Origin: a virus
DNA: 56,015 nt
Virus record (IMG/VR): IMGVR_UViG_3300046006_001695
Location: 1 to 56,015 of that record
Strand: one strand, 5' to 3'
Positions 7,388 to 15,483 of the stretch are shown piece by piece. The notes below the pieces were generated by a model that did not search any database, was not told the origin of the DNA, and saw only the letters and a program-made list of their open reading frames with translations. Positions within the stretch are counted from its first letter, which is position 1. Every line of letters begins with the position of its first letter. The position numbers were made by a program, and so were the translations under genes.

Positions 7388-9234
7388 ACTACTTCACACC
7401 CGGCGCCGCCACACGCAAGTTCGCCAGATAAATCAGTAGTATCATCTAACTCCACCACCTGACTTAAATCAATATTATGAAGGTGTCCCACCAATTCTTC
7501 GTAATGTTCTGGGGTGATGTCTTCGAACGGCGCTTGAATATAGGTGTGTTCCGAATGCGGTAAAACACTTAATGCGGTGAAGTGCTCCTTATTCGTCCAC
7601 ATCCATTCTCCAACTTCTTCCCATTCGTTTGACTTAATCGTCACGGTGACCGATACATTGTTCTTATTTTCACCCTTACGATGACCGGGCTTCACCCACT
7701 CCTTCCATACCTTACTGACACGGGCGAGTAAGTCTAGAGCCGATTCCTGACGAGTTACCGCCCCGTCTGGAGCCTTCTGGGGCACAGAAATAACTGCTTG
7801 TTGGTTTGGCTTGAAGTATTCATCTTCCAACAATTCTGGATGATTAATCAACAGATAGGTATAAATACTTTCGTTCTTACCCACCCGAATACGACGGATA
7901 TAATGTTCATTGTGCCATGCGTGAATGCCCGACGAGGAACCCAACACCAGTGACGAAGTACCACTTGGCTTGACCGTCGTTGTTCGTGCAGCCTTGTTAA
8001 TACCAATCATTCCAGCCACTCGTTCGTTTTCTGCCTTCACCACATTTGCTGCTTCCTTCATATCCAACTTCAATACGGCACCAGACGCAATACCCGTCAT
8101 ACCAACGCCAATTAACGCTTCACGTTCAGTGGTCCGTTTCCAGATATCACGAAGATAATGGAAATTGGTATAACTTGCCTGTAACGTTCCAATGAACGCT
8201 GCTGCTCTTGCCCGTGCATTATAATCGTCTTGGTCAACAATATCAGATGCATTGATTTCACAGAGGTTACAGAACTGGAATGGACGGAGGCTGATTTCCG
8301 CACAAGGATTCAATCCCCATGCCGCATCATTCGTAAAGAAGAATCCAGGTTCGCCAGAACCACTCAATTCAATCTTCTTCCAGAGATCAAGGAAGATTTC
8401 CTTTTCAATCTTGTGACGAACAATCACCGCAGAGTTATTTGCACGGCCACGTTGTGCTTCATTCTCCCACCAGTTGCCAAACTTGCACGTGAGCATATCG
8501 TCATCGTCAAGGTCAAACAACGCAATCATTGCCGACCGACGAATACCGCCCGACAATACCGCATCTGCAATATAACACATAATGTCATGCACTTCCAATG
8601 TGGTGAGTTGTTCACCATTTGCCTTGCGGTCCAATACCTTTTGGATATTGTGAAGGCAATCCTTCAATGGTTCAGCACCGGGCGCCTTCCCGCCCGCCGT
8701 AATCAACATTGCACCCTTTGGACGAATGTCACGGAAGTCAAACAATGGATATGCCTTGCCCTTCATGTAAGCAGTCACTAACACCTTCACGGCATCTGCC
8801 CATCCTTCGATGCTATCCGCAACAAGGTAACGACGAGACTTGGTTGGTTTATTAATTTCTGGGAGCTTTTCTACGTGCTGACGTTGTACGGAATATCCCA
8901 CACCAGTTCCCGACAATAATAGGAACATGATTTCACTGAATGCGTCACTGTGGTCTACGGGAAGAAAACAACAATTGTATAAACGAGTATTGTTTAAATC
9001 AACTGGCTTTCCCGCAAACTGCAAGGAACGCATCGATGGGAGGATTTTCTTATCATATACAAATGTATATGCGGCATCAATTTCCTCTTTCAACTGAGGG
9101 AACTTCTCTAGATGCATGTTTTTGTTTCTATCAACTAACTCTGTCCATGTTTCTCTACGTTGCTTGTCTGGCAGGTACTTACTGTACTTCATAAAAGTCG
9201 TAATGGCCGACAATAATTTTGATTCTAGCTGCAT
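7384..9234 (-). CDS. nrdJ: Class II (adenosylcobalamin-dependent) ribonucleoside reductase
   Basis: The protein (616 aa from ATG 9234) converts ribonucleotides to deoxyribonucleotides. It carries RLYNCCF (Cys near 88-89), the catalytic loop LNPCAEISLRP (Cys near 311, Glu near 313), FQFCNLCE with the partner Cys, a KPSGTSSLVLGSSSG phosphate loop, and a C-terminal CGGAGCEVV redox pair with four residues between the cysteines. This pattern and length fit the monomeric B12-dependent family. The frame extends to a TTG at 9243, but ATG 9234 with GGAG about 10 bases upstream is better. It implies that the host supplies cobalamin. Two thioredoxins downstream are plausible reductants. Confidence 0.92.
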   Translation of the reverse strand: MQLESKLLSAITTFMKYSKYLPDKQRRETWTELVDRNKNMHLEKFPQLKEEIDAAYTFVYDKKILPSMRSLQFAGKPVDLNNTRLYNCCFLPVDHSDAFSEIMFLLLSGTGVGYSVQRQHVEKLPEINKPTKSRRYLVADSIEGWADAVKVLVTAYMKGKAYPLFDFRDIRPKGAMLITAGGKAPGAEPLKDCLHNIQKVLDRKANGEQLTTLEVHDIMCYIADAVLSGGIRRSAMIALFDLDDDDMLTCKFGNWWENEAQRGRANNSAVIVRHKIEKEIFLDLWKKIELSGSGEPGFFFTNDAAWGLNPCAEISLRPFQFCNLCEINASDIVDQDDYNARARAAAFIGTLQASYTNFHYLRDIWKRTTEREALIGVGMTGIASGAVLKLDMKEAANVVKAENERVAGMIGINKAARTTTVKPSGTSSLVLGSSSGIHAWHNEHYIRRIRVGKNESIYTYLLINHPELLEDEYFKPNQQAVISVPQKAPDGAVTRQESALDLLARVSKVWKEWVKPGHRKGENKNNVSVTVTIKSNEWEEVGEWMWTNKEHFTALSVLPHSEHTYIQAPFEDITPEHYEELVGHLHNIDLSQVVELDDTTDLSGELACGGAGCEVV

Positions 9235-9284
9235 TTCGGGCAATCTCCGAGCGGTTTAGGTTCATTGGTTCTAATAATTATCAC

Positions 9285-10670
9285 TCACTCTTCCGAAAAA
9301 TCATCGTGGAGTTCAGATAATTTCTTTGCAAGAGTCTTTTTTAACATACCTTCTCCCGCCTGCATTTGCTTCTTCAACAGAATGCCCTTGGAAGAATTTT
9401 CATCATAAATTTCAATCTTTCCAAGACCAGTGTTCATATATACGGGCAACGTAACACCATCAACACCGAATCGATTCTTCATAACATGGCAACGGCCAGT
9501 ATGATTTGCCTTATCTTCCAGTTTACGCGACAGGGAAATCACCAAGTCAGCGGTCATAATTTTCTGGTATGATTCGGCAATCTTATCCGCTTGAATAACT
9601 TCATCTTGAATACTACTGCGTTGTGTTTGTGAGGCGGTCCAGCAGGGAATGGCCATCTCACCAGACATACCACGAATTTCTTCATAGATTGCCCCCAGTT
9701 CTTGGTGTCGAGCGTCTATACGATCAGTAGAACGCATAAGATCGGCATAATCAATTAGTATTAAATCGGGTTTGAGTTTATTACTAATCAAATGATCGAG
9801 ATGTGCCCGAATCGTATGAACGGTAATGGATCGTGCAGGATAATATTTAATGATAATATCACCCGTAACCCCATCGACTGCATCTCGCACCAACTGAGGA
9901 TGTTGTGGAACATTACCCGGCTCAATACCCGTAAAGATCGTATCATATCGAAGTCCAACATAATTCTCGTTCAACTCCAAGGTATAATATACCACCCGTT
10001 TTCCTGCCTTTGCAGCGTTTGCTCCAATCGTGGCAAGTGCCCAACTCTTACCAATACCAGATGGTGCAGCAATCACACCAAGTTCACCAGCACCCAATCC
10101 ACCACCGATTAATTGATCAATGGAATCCCAACCAGTGGGAACCACAATACGAGAAATACCCGATAGTCGAATACCAATGTCGTCTCTCCAATTATGTCCA
10201 ATGTTACGAGGCTGTCCTGCTTTCATTGCCCCATCAATCAAATTCTTAATTTCACCATATTGTCCCATTTGCAATAAATCAACGGAACGGATAATAGCAG
10301 ACTTAATTGCTTGGTTTTTTGCAAAGTCTAGAAAACTATCACGGATATATTGCAAGTCTTCATCGTTCTTTCTTTGAAACGCCGACCGTAATTGGTCTTT
10401 AATGGCAATCTTCAACACATCATCATTAATCACATCCAGCTTCACTTTAAATACTTCTAGCGTGGGTAACGCCTTATAATCAGCAAAGTAATCAATCGTC
10501 GTATCAACAATCCATTGCCCCGCGTTTGATTCAAAGAATTTAGGATTTAATACATCCAACGATTGTTGTAAAAATTCGGTAGACGACAACAAACTTGCTA
10601 ATACTTTTGCCTGAAACGTTGGTCCGTATTTTGCAAGATTGTCTACTGTCGTATCATACTGTGGTGTCAT
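9285..10670 (-). CDS. Replicative DNA helicase, DnaB / T4 gp41-like
   Basis: The 461-aa RecA-fold helicase has an N-terminal helical DnaB-type domain (about 1-150). It then has GWDSIDQLIGGGLGAGELG, Walker A APSGIGKS (202-209), the H1a-type region YYTLELNE (228-235), Walker B LILIDYAD (303-310) and TASQTQR (345-351). It unwinds DNA 5'-3' at the fork ahead of polymerase B. The start overlaps the end of the exonuclease gene by 17 bases. No separate primase gene is seen in this window. Confidence 0.93.
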   Translation of the reverse strand: MTPQYDTTVDNLAKYGPTFQAKVLASLLSSTEFLQQSLDVLNPKFFESNAGQWIVDTTIDYFADYKALPTLEVFKVKLDVINDDVLKIAIKDQLRSAFQRKNDEDLQYIRDSFLDFAKNQAIKSAIIRSVDLLQMGQYGEIKNLIDGAMKAGQPRNIGHNWRDDIGIRLSGISRIVVPTGWDSIDQLIGGGLGAGELGVIAAPSGIGKSWALATIGANAAKAGKRVVYYTLELNENYVGLRYDTIFTGIEPGNVPQHPQLVRDAVDGVTGDIIIKYYPARSITVHTIRAHLDHLISNKLKPDLILIDYADLMRSTDRIDARHQELGAIYEEIRGMSGEMAIPCWTASQTQRSSIQDEVIQADKIAESYQKIMTADLVISLSRKLEDKANHTGRCHVMKNRFGVDGVTLPVYMNTGLGKIEIYDENSSKGILLKKQMQAGEGMLKKTLAKKLSELHDDFSEE

Positions 10671-11706
10671 TGTTAAACCTGCTAAGAGGAATGAAATTCT
10701 GCGATAACCAACTGTCGTAGTTGGGGAATGCTTGTAGTAATCTAGACTTCATCATCAACTTTGTCAAGTCTACCTTCCGCAATGAAGTTTGTGTCGTCTG
10801 AAATCTATTGACTACCTTCATTTTAGCATCAATCGACATGATACTTTCGTGGAGATTCATTAATGTAATATTTCGTTCAACTATATCTTCATTATTTAAA
10901 ATGTTCTCAATCATCTTGGGAACCTTTTTTATATTTGCATATTTATTGCGAATCATGTCTACCGAAATTTCTGCGGTTGGGTCAGCAATTTCTGGAAGAT
11001 ACTTTTTCAGATTAGTTTCTCCAACACCCTTTACTCCATCAATATTATCACTCTTATCCCCATCTAACGCACGGAAGAAATGAAAGTGTTTTGGATGAAT
11101 GCCATAATCTTCCAAGATTACTTGGTCACTAAATGTTTTCTTTTTGATGGGATTATAGATTTTGATATTTTCTGCGGCAAGTTGAAAGAAATCCTTATCA
11201 GTAGAATAAATAATACTATCTCCGCCGTCTGCCGTAACCAATTGTGATAAATATGCAATCACATCATCTGCTTCTACGTTGTCCAACGCAAAAATAGTAA
11301 CGGGCAAACATTCCAGCATTTCAACCAATGATACCAACTGCCACTTCATATTTTCTTTTTCTTGTTCATCCGTCGTTAAATCATAACTCCGGTTCAACCG
11401 AACCGGAGGTTTACGATTTGCCTTATACTGCGGATAAATCTTTCTACGACTTTGGCTGCCACCCTTTCCATCAAAAACAATGATGGTCCGGGTGGGCTTA
11501 AACGTGCGAATAGCAAGACCTAAACTCTTAAAGAATCCAATCATGCCCCCAATGTGATTTCCATCGTCATCCATTGAAGGCACGGCAGAATACGAACGTA
11601 TGAAAAGGTTCATCGCGTCAACCAACAATACCCGACTGTTATATGTCATACCTTGCGGGTCTTCTTCAAACTTCATATTGTGAAAAATATCTTGCAGATT
11701 AGCCAT
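10654..11706 (-). CDS. 5'-3' exonuclease / flap endonuclease (T4 RNase H-like)
   Basis: The 350-aa protein has the FEN/PIN nuclease acidic residues: LLVDAMNLFIRSY near 28-40, TIIVFDGKGG near 75, NVEADDVIAYL near 145, STDKDFFQL near 168, and DGDKSDNIDGVKGVG near 215-229, which is a helix-hairpin-helix metal region. It would remove RNA primers and flaps. I chose ATG 11706 (MANLQDIF) rather than the longer open frame, because it overlaps the upstream stop (ATGGCTAA). It is coupled to the helicase gene downstream. Confidence 0.9.
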   Translation of the reverse strand: MANLQDIFHNMKFEEDPQGMTYNSRVLLVDAMNLFIRSYSAVPSMDDDGNHIGGMIGFFKSLGLAIRTFKPTRTIIVFDGKGGSQSRRKIYPQYKANRKPPVRLNRSYDLTTDEQEKENMKWQLVSLVEMLECLPVTIFALDNVEADDVIAYLSQLVTADGGDSIIYSTDKDFFQLAAENIKIYNPIKKKTFSDQVILEDYGIHPKHFHFFRALDGDKSDNIDGVKGVGETNLKKYLPEIADPTAEISVDMIRNKYANIKKVPKMIENILNNEDIVERNITLMNLHESIMSIDAKMKVVNRFQTTQTSLRKVDLTKLMMKSRLLQAFPNYDSWLSQNFIPLSRFNNDTTV

Positions 11707-12028
11707 GTAGGATTTCTTTATTGATAATGTTTGATTGAACACCCATAGCATCTGTTTGGGTGGTGGTCCATGTGCCCATCAAGTTCGGTGGATTAATTGT
11801 GTAGGTGTGCGCAGGAGAGGTACGAATGGTTACTGATGCCTCCCCGCCCCGCTTTAAGGGTCCGACTGGTTTCAACTGAACCTGTGGCTCTGCTTGCATT
11901 AACAACCGACGAAGTTCTAATTCGAAATCGTCACGGTGCTGGGCGACTCCTGGCCAGGAGTACTTGTCGTCCCACGACTTATCATACGCAGACAATACAA
12001 GCTGCACAATATCTTCTGGATTATTCAT
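11699..12028 (-). CDS. Hypothetical protein between recA and exonuclease
   Basis: A 109-aa frame of unknown family. It has an acidic helical N-terminus (NNPEDIVQLVLSAYDKSW, then a helix with ELELRRLLMQAEPQ) and a Thr- and Pro-rich C-terminal part with SVTIRTSPAHTYTINPPNL. The start overlaps the recA stop and the stop overlaps the exonuclease start, so it is a true operon member. Position suggests a recombination or replication accessory, for example a mediator or loader, but nothing in the sequence proves it. Confidence 0.7.
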   Translation of the reverse strand: MNNPEDIVQLVLSAYDKSWDDKYSWPGVAQHRDDFELELRRLLMQAEPQVQLKPVGPLKRGGEASVTIRTSPAHTYTINPPNLMGTWTTTQTDAMGVQSNIINKEILHG

Positions 12029-13163
12029 CTTCAGTTGCCGCCATAATACTCACATCTTCAGGATCAAATTCACTCTGATACTTCATAATCAGTGAATCAC
12101 AAATCTCACTGTAGAGTGCTTCCTTCCGAATAGGGTCTGCATCTAAGAACGCTTGAAAGTCCTTCGATTGAAACTTCGTTTCTTCTCCCGTAGTAGGATC
12201 GACATAGGCATACCATGCCCCTGCCTGCTTGACCATTTTGTTTTCCTTCAATACCTTCAGCCAACTACCCAAATCGTCAATACCACGATTAAAGTAAATT
12301 TCAAATTCTGCCGTGCGATGTGGCGGTCCAAGACGATTCTTGACAACATTTGCCTTCACCTTCACACCGATCACATCACCACTGGAATTACTAATCTTAC
12401 CGAGCAACGACAATCGAAGACGAGTCGATGCGTGGAATGCAATTGCCTTACCACCCGAAGTCGTCCACGGGTCAGAGAACGCCATTGCATTCATCTTCTG
12501 ACGGAGCTGATTCGTGAAGACGAGTGCAATCCGTTCACGGCCCAACAATCCCGTAATCTTACGCATTGCCTTACTGATGATGATAGCCTTGTCGGTCGCA
12601 TATCCATCCTTCCCGAAGTCTGCTTCCATTTCCTTCTTGGTGGATGCGGCGGCAACGGAGTCTACTACGATGGTGACAAGCTTATCCCGTTTCTTGGGGT
12701 CTTTGCGCACTTCTTCGATAATAACCGTGATTGCGTCAAAGATTTCTTCAACCGTCTGCAACTGGACATATACCAACTTATTCATGTCGATACCGACTGC
12801 CTTAAAGAACTCCGCATTGACTGCTGTCTCAGTGTCAATCAGAACCCCTACCCCACCCCTTCTCTGCGTGTTTGCAATCATCTGTGCCCCTATCAGAGAC
12901 TTCCCAGACCCCTCTAATCCAGTGAGTTCGGTGATACGCCCAACCGCAATTCCTCCATTCGGACGATTACTAATTGCCACATCCAACATGGTTGCGCCCG
13001 TTGAAATGAAGTCGGTAAAATCCGTTGGCGTTGATTCTCGTCCATCAAGGAAGAATGCAACTTGGTCACTATCCTTATTCATTTTATTCAAAGATACTGC
13101 AATAAGTTGTGCTAACTCATCACGATCTGGTTCTTGAATAACTTTCTTATCTGGTTTTGCCAT
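12021..13163 (-). CDS. RecA/UvsX-like recombinase
   Basis: The 380-aa strand-exchange ATPase has Walker A GLEGSGKS (82-89), a catalytic Glu after VLIDTETAVN, and Walker B TIVVDSVAAASTKKEME near 165-180. FTNQLRQKM resembles the RecA signal loop, and TTSGGKAIAFHASTRL follows near 240. It would coat ssDNA and drive recombination-dependent replication. ATG 13163 has AGGA about 7 bases upstream. Its own promoter with an overlapping inverted repeat lies at 13196-13235, shared in design with the ssb gene just upstream. Confidence 0.94.
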   Translation of the reverse strand: MAKPDKKVIQEPDRDELAQLIAVSLNKMNKDSDQVAFFLDGRESTPTDFTDFISTGATMLDVAISNRPNGGIAVGRITELTGLEGSGKSLIGAQMIANTQRRGGVGVLIDTETAVNAEFFKAVGIDMNKLVYVQLQTVEEIFDAITVIIEEVRKDPKKRDKLVTIVVDSVAAASTKKEMEADFGKDGYATDKAIIISKAMRKITGLLGRERIALVFTNQLRQKMNAMAFSDPWTTSGGKAIAFHASTRLRLSLLGKISNSSGDVIGVKVKANVVKNRLGPPHRTAEFEIYFNRGIDDLGSWLKVLKENKMVKQAGAWYAYVDPTTGEETKFQSKDFQAFLDADPIRKEALYSEICDSLIMKYQSEFDPEDVSIMAATEDE

Positions 13164-13195
13164 ATTATTTTCCTATAGTATAATAACGTGAATGA

Positions 13196-13217
13196 CCCAC
13201 TATGTAAATATAGTGGG
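13196..13217 (-). promoter_or_regulatory. Inverted repeat over the recA -10 box
   Basis: CCCACTAT and ATAGTGGG form a perfect 8-bp dyad with a 6-base loop. The upstream half contains the -10 hexamer, which fits an operator better than a leader hairpin. A close relative lies before the ssb gene at 14084-14107. Confidence 0.6.
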
Positions 13218-13235
13218 CCATCCAAGTAAAGTCAA
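13207..13235 (-). promoter_or_regulatory. Sigma70-type promoter for recA
   Basis: TTGACT (13235-13230), a 17-base spacer and TATATT (13212-13207) on the minus strand. It lies 44 bases upstream of the recA ATG and 7 bases after the ssb stop codon. Confidence 0.7.
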
Positions 13236-13241
13236 GTGATG

Positions 13242-14036
13242 TTAGTTAAATACTTCGTCAAACTCGTCAATCATATCCTTGACTGACGTTGACTTAAGTT
13301 CTACTGACTTAGCTGCCGTGGGTGAGGTGGGCTTAGTTACAACTTCTTCCTTCACAGGAGCAGCAGTGGGAGGAGCCTTGACTGCATCTGGGTCAAGGTA
13401 TCGTTCGAGCGCAACTTTCAGTTCTTCGTATGAGGGTTCCTTGAAAATTGAACGAATGTCCGGCTGGTCCGTAAGAAACTTCTGAATCTTCTCTGCAGAA
13501 TCCGCAAGTGGCGTCTGATTCGGCTTAGGACGAACCATCGTCTTGGCAAAGTTCGTATCACTCTTTTCCTGCGGGATATATTCTACCACAATGTCACGGC
13601 CGTTCTGTACATCGGTGATATCGCCGTAATCGGGGTCAGAGATAATAGACAACAGTTCGGTGTATACAATCTTGCCAAACGACATGAAGCGAACGCCCTT
13701 ATCTTCTTCACCACGAACAATGATAGGAACGAATGTACGCAACTTTGGACGGAACGGACGTGCCTGCTGCCAATCATCCTTAGAACCGCCGGCCTGTAGT
13801 GCGTCTGCAAATTCTACGATAGGATCACGGTTACCGTTTGAGGTAGGAGACAGATGCGTCTTATTGCCGAGATAATGAAAATATAGTTCAACGAACGGAT
13901 TTTCCTTGTTATCCTTCCACGGAACAATACGAATAACCGTCTTACCTTCCGTGGGCTTCCATAGTGCGTCACTACGGTCGTTCTGACGAGTGAACTGATT
14001 GAGCTTAGACTTGAGTGCTGAGATGTTAATTCCCAT
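13242..14036 (-). CDS. Single-stranded DNA-binding protein, T4 gp32-like
   Basis: A 264-aa protein with a basic N-terminus (LKSKLNQFTRQNDR), a core with VIRIVPWKDNKENPFVELYFHYLG near 33-56 (split as IRIVPW and VELYFHYLG), FRPKLRTFVPIIVRG near 100, and a low-complexity Pro/Thr/Lys linker leading to the acidic tail MIDEFDEVFN. This layout matches gp32-type SSBs: N-terminal cooperativity region, OB-fold core, acidic tail for partner binding. It would organise ssDNA for helicase and recombinase. ATG 14036 follows AGAGGT about 9 bases upstream. Confidence 0.88.
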   Translation of the reverse strand: MGINISALKSKLNQFTRQNDRSDALWKPTEGKTVIRIVPWKDNKENPFVELYFHYLGNKTHLSPTSNGNRDPIVEFADALQAGGSKDDWQQARPFRPKLRTFVPIIVRGEEDKGVRFMSFGKIVYTELLSIISDPDYGDITDVQNGRDIVVEYIPQEKSDTNFAKTMVRPKPNQTPLADSAEKIQKFLTDQPDIRSIFKEPSYEELKVALERYLDPDAVKAPPTAAPVKEEVVTKPTSPTAAKSVELKSTSVKDMIDEFDEVFN

Positions 14037-14083
14037 ACGTGTGTACCTCTTAGAGTTTAGAATGTTTTGTTTAGTGAGTTATT

Positions 14084-14107
14084 GCCCACTTTGTAAAGGT
14101 AGTGGGC
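14084..14107 (-). promoter_or_regulatory. Inverted repeat in the ssb promoter region
   Basis: GCCCACT and AGTGGGC form a 7-bp dyad with a 10-base loop. Arms and loop (TTTACA) are close to the recA repeat at 13196-13217, so both genes may answer to the same regulator. Confidence 0.55.
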
Positions 14108-14124
14108 CGACCTTAGTTTGTCAA
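14096..14124 (-). promoter_or_regulatory. Probable promoter for ssb
   Basis: A perfect TTGACA (14124-14119) is followed after 17 bases by TACCTT (14101-14096). The -10 is poor by itself, but its place relative to the dyad matches the recA promoter exactly, which supports it. Confidence 0.5.
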
Positions 14125-14133
14125 GGGGTGATA

Positions 14134-14541
14134 TTATAATTCTATGATATCGGATAATTTAGTATTAACTACTTTAAGTTTACCGTATGCGGTAACCAAT
14201 ACAGAATTTTTTAATTCATCCCAATTAATTCGAAATGATTTATCTAATACGCCATTGTTTTTCAATTCAATCAATTTATTAATTGCATTTATTGTATAGA
14301 TTGTATTCGTTTGCTTTTTTCTATGTACCGAAATTGTTGACGCCGGTGGTAATGTATTTGAATGTGTTTTCGTAATATTATATGTTAGTACTAATTGATT
14401 GGCATCTTCTATATTTTCTAGTAGATATAATTTATTGAATACTAACACATACGAATTTTTTATAATATCAATAGTGGCGTCTAACTCATCTACGGATGTG
14501 AACGTGCATAATAATTGCGTTTCAGTATTCATATATAACAT
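14134..14541 (-). CDS. Hypothetical phage protein (135 aa)
   Basis: Unrecognised protein with an alpha/beta look: a FTSVDELDATIDIIKNSY helix near 14-31, a VFNKLYLLENIEDANQLVLTY stretch in the middle and a Lys-rich segment near 76 (VHRKKQTNTIYTINAINKL). No cysteines beyond one, no membrane segment. It has its own strong promoter at 14571-14599 and lies directly upstream of ssb. Two in-frame ATGs (14541 and 14532) are possible; neither has a strong ribosome site. A replication-linked regulatory role is only a guess from place. Confidence 0.65.
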   Translation of the reverse strand: MLYMNTETQLLCTFTSVDELDATIDIIKNSYVLVFNKLYLLENIEDANQLVLTYNITKTHSNTLPPASTISVHRKKQTNTIYTINAINKLIELKNNGVLDKSFRINWDELKNSVLVTAYGKLKVVNTKLSDIIEL

Positions 14542-14570
14542 CCATTAAAGGTATAACAGTATTAATAAAT

Positions 14571-14599
14571 ATTATAAATAAACGTCAAACCACCGTCAA
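14571..14599 (-). promoter_or_regulatory. Sigma70-type promoter for the 135-aa protein
   Basis: TTGACG (14599-14594), spacer of 17, and a perfect TATAAT (14576-14571) on the minus strand, 30 bases upstream of the ATG. Confidence 0.7.
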
Positions 14600-14622
14600 G
14601 TCACCGTAAAATAATGGGTATT

Positions 14623-15483
14623 TTACTCTGAAATTGCTCTTCCTTTCAGCATCTCCCAATCTTTCTCTGGACGGTCGATTGTAATGTTTCTTGTCCATGC
14701 CGCATCTAATACCGGAGTGGGTACATTAAGTTCTCGTGCTACATGACGAATTGCCGAAATATCTTTGGGGAAACACGTGCCACCAAATCCATTGTGACCA
14801 TCCGGCCCAGGAACTTGCCAGTGCGATTTACCCATACGAGAATCTGACACTATGGCATCTTTCATAGTATTCCAATTAACATTTAATCTAGAAGCAAGTG
14901 CTTCCATTTCATTCGCAAATGATACTTTGGTAGCAAGAAATGTATTACACAAATACTTATAAAATTCAGCATCAGTTGCACCAACCGTTGCAGAATATTT
15001 AACAGAATCTACAGTACTTTTAATTTCAGTTAGTACATCGAATGCAATGTCTCTCCATACCCATCCACAATATCCTAATAACATAACATCTTGATTTAAA
15101 TAATCATTTTTATAATTTGCTTCCGTTAAAAACTCTGGATTAAACATTACGACATGTTTATTATTCATATCTTGTAATTTCTCCGTTGTCTTAGGCGGTA
15201 CTGTAGATTTTATGACTATTAGTTTCGGGGTCTTACTTTTACCAATATCATTTACCACTGACTCAACAATCGACGTATCACATTCACCGGAAGATTTCAT
15301 CGGCGTTGGTACGGCAACATATATCAAATCAACCAACTCCACCAATTCTTGTAACGATTTGCATGATGGGGTTGTTTCTGGATTAACATCAAATGTATGT
15401 ACCTTGCGATTTTTTAAAGTATATGCGTTTAATACAGCACCCCCCACATATCCCAATCCAACGATTCCTATCTTAAAACTCAT
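14623..15483 (-). CDS. UDP-glucose/nucleotide-sugar 6-dehydrogenase-like, short form
   Basis: The 286-aa NAD-dependent enzyme has a Rossmann N-terminus GIVGLGYVGGAV (6-17), VAVPTP (57-62), KSTVPP (92-97), FNPEFLTE (114-121), and the central helix with NTFLATKVSFANE (180-192). The catalytic-Cys loop FGGTCFPKD has Cys at about 237. This family oxidises UDP-glucose or GDP-mannose twice to the uronic acid. It ends near residue 286, so the usual C-terminal nucleotide-binding domain (another 100 or more residues) is missing. Its substrate range or activity may therefore differ. It overlaps the polymerase A-like gene by ATGA. Confidence 0.85.
   Translation of the reverse strand: MSFKIGIVGLGYVGGAVLNAYTLKNRKVHTFDVNPETTPSCKSLQELVELVDLIYVAVPTPMKSSGECDTSIVESVVNDIGKSKTPKLIVIKSTVPPKTTEKLQDMNNKHVVMFNPEFLTEANYKNDYLNQDVMLLGYCGWVWRDIAFDVLTEIKSTVDSVKYSATVGATDAEFYKYLCNTFLATKVSFANEMEALASRLNVNWNTMKDAIVSDSRMGKSHWQVPGPDGHNGFGGTCFPKDISAIRHVARELNVPTPVLDAAWTRNITIDRPEKDWEMLKGRAISE

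Noticed and set aside
10654-11751. Longer exonuclease start at 11751
   Set aside because: The extra 15 residues lie inside the upstream gene and ATG 11706 gives a typical overlap and a sensible N-terminus.
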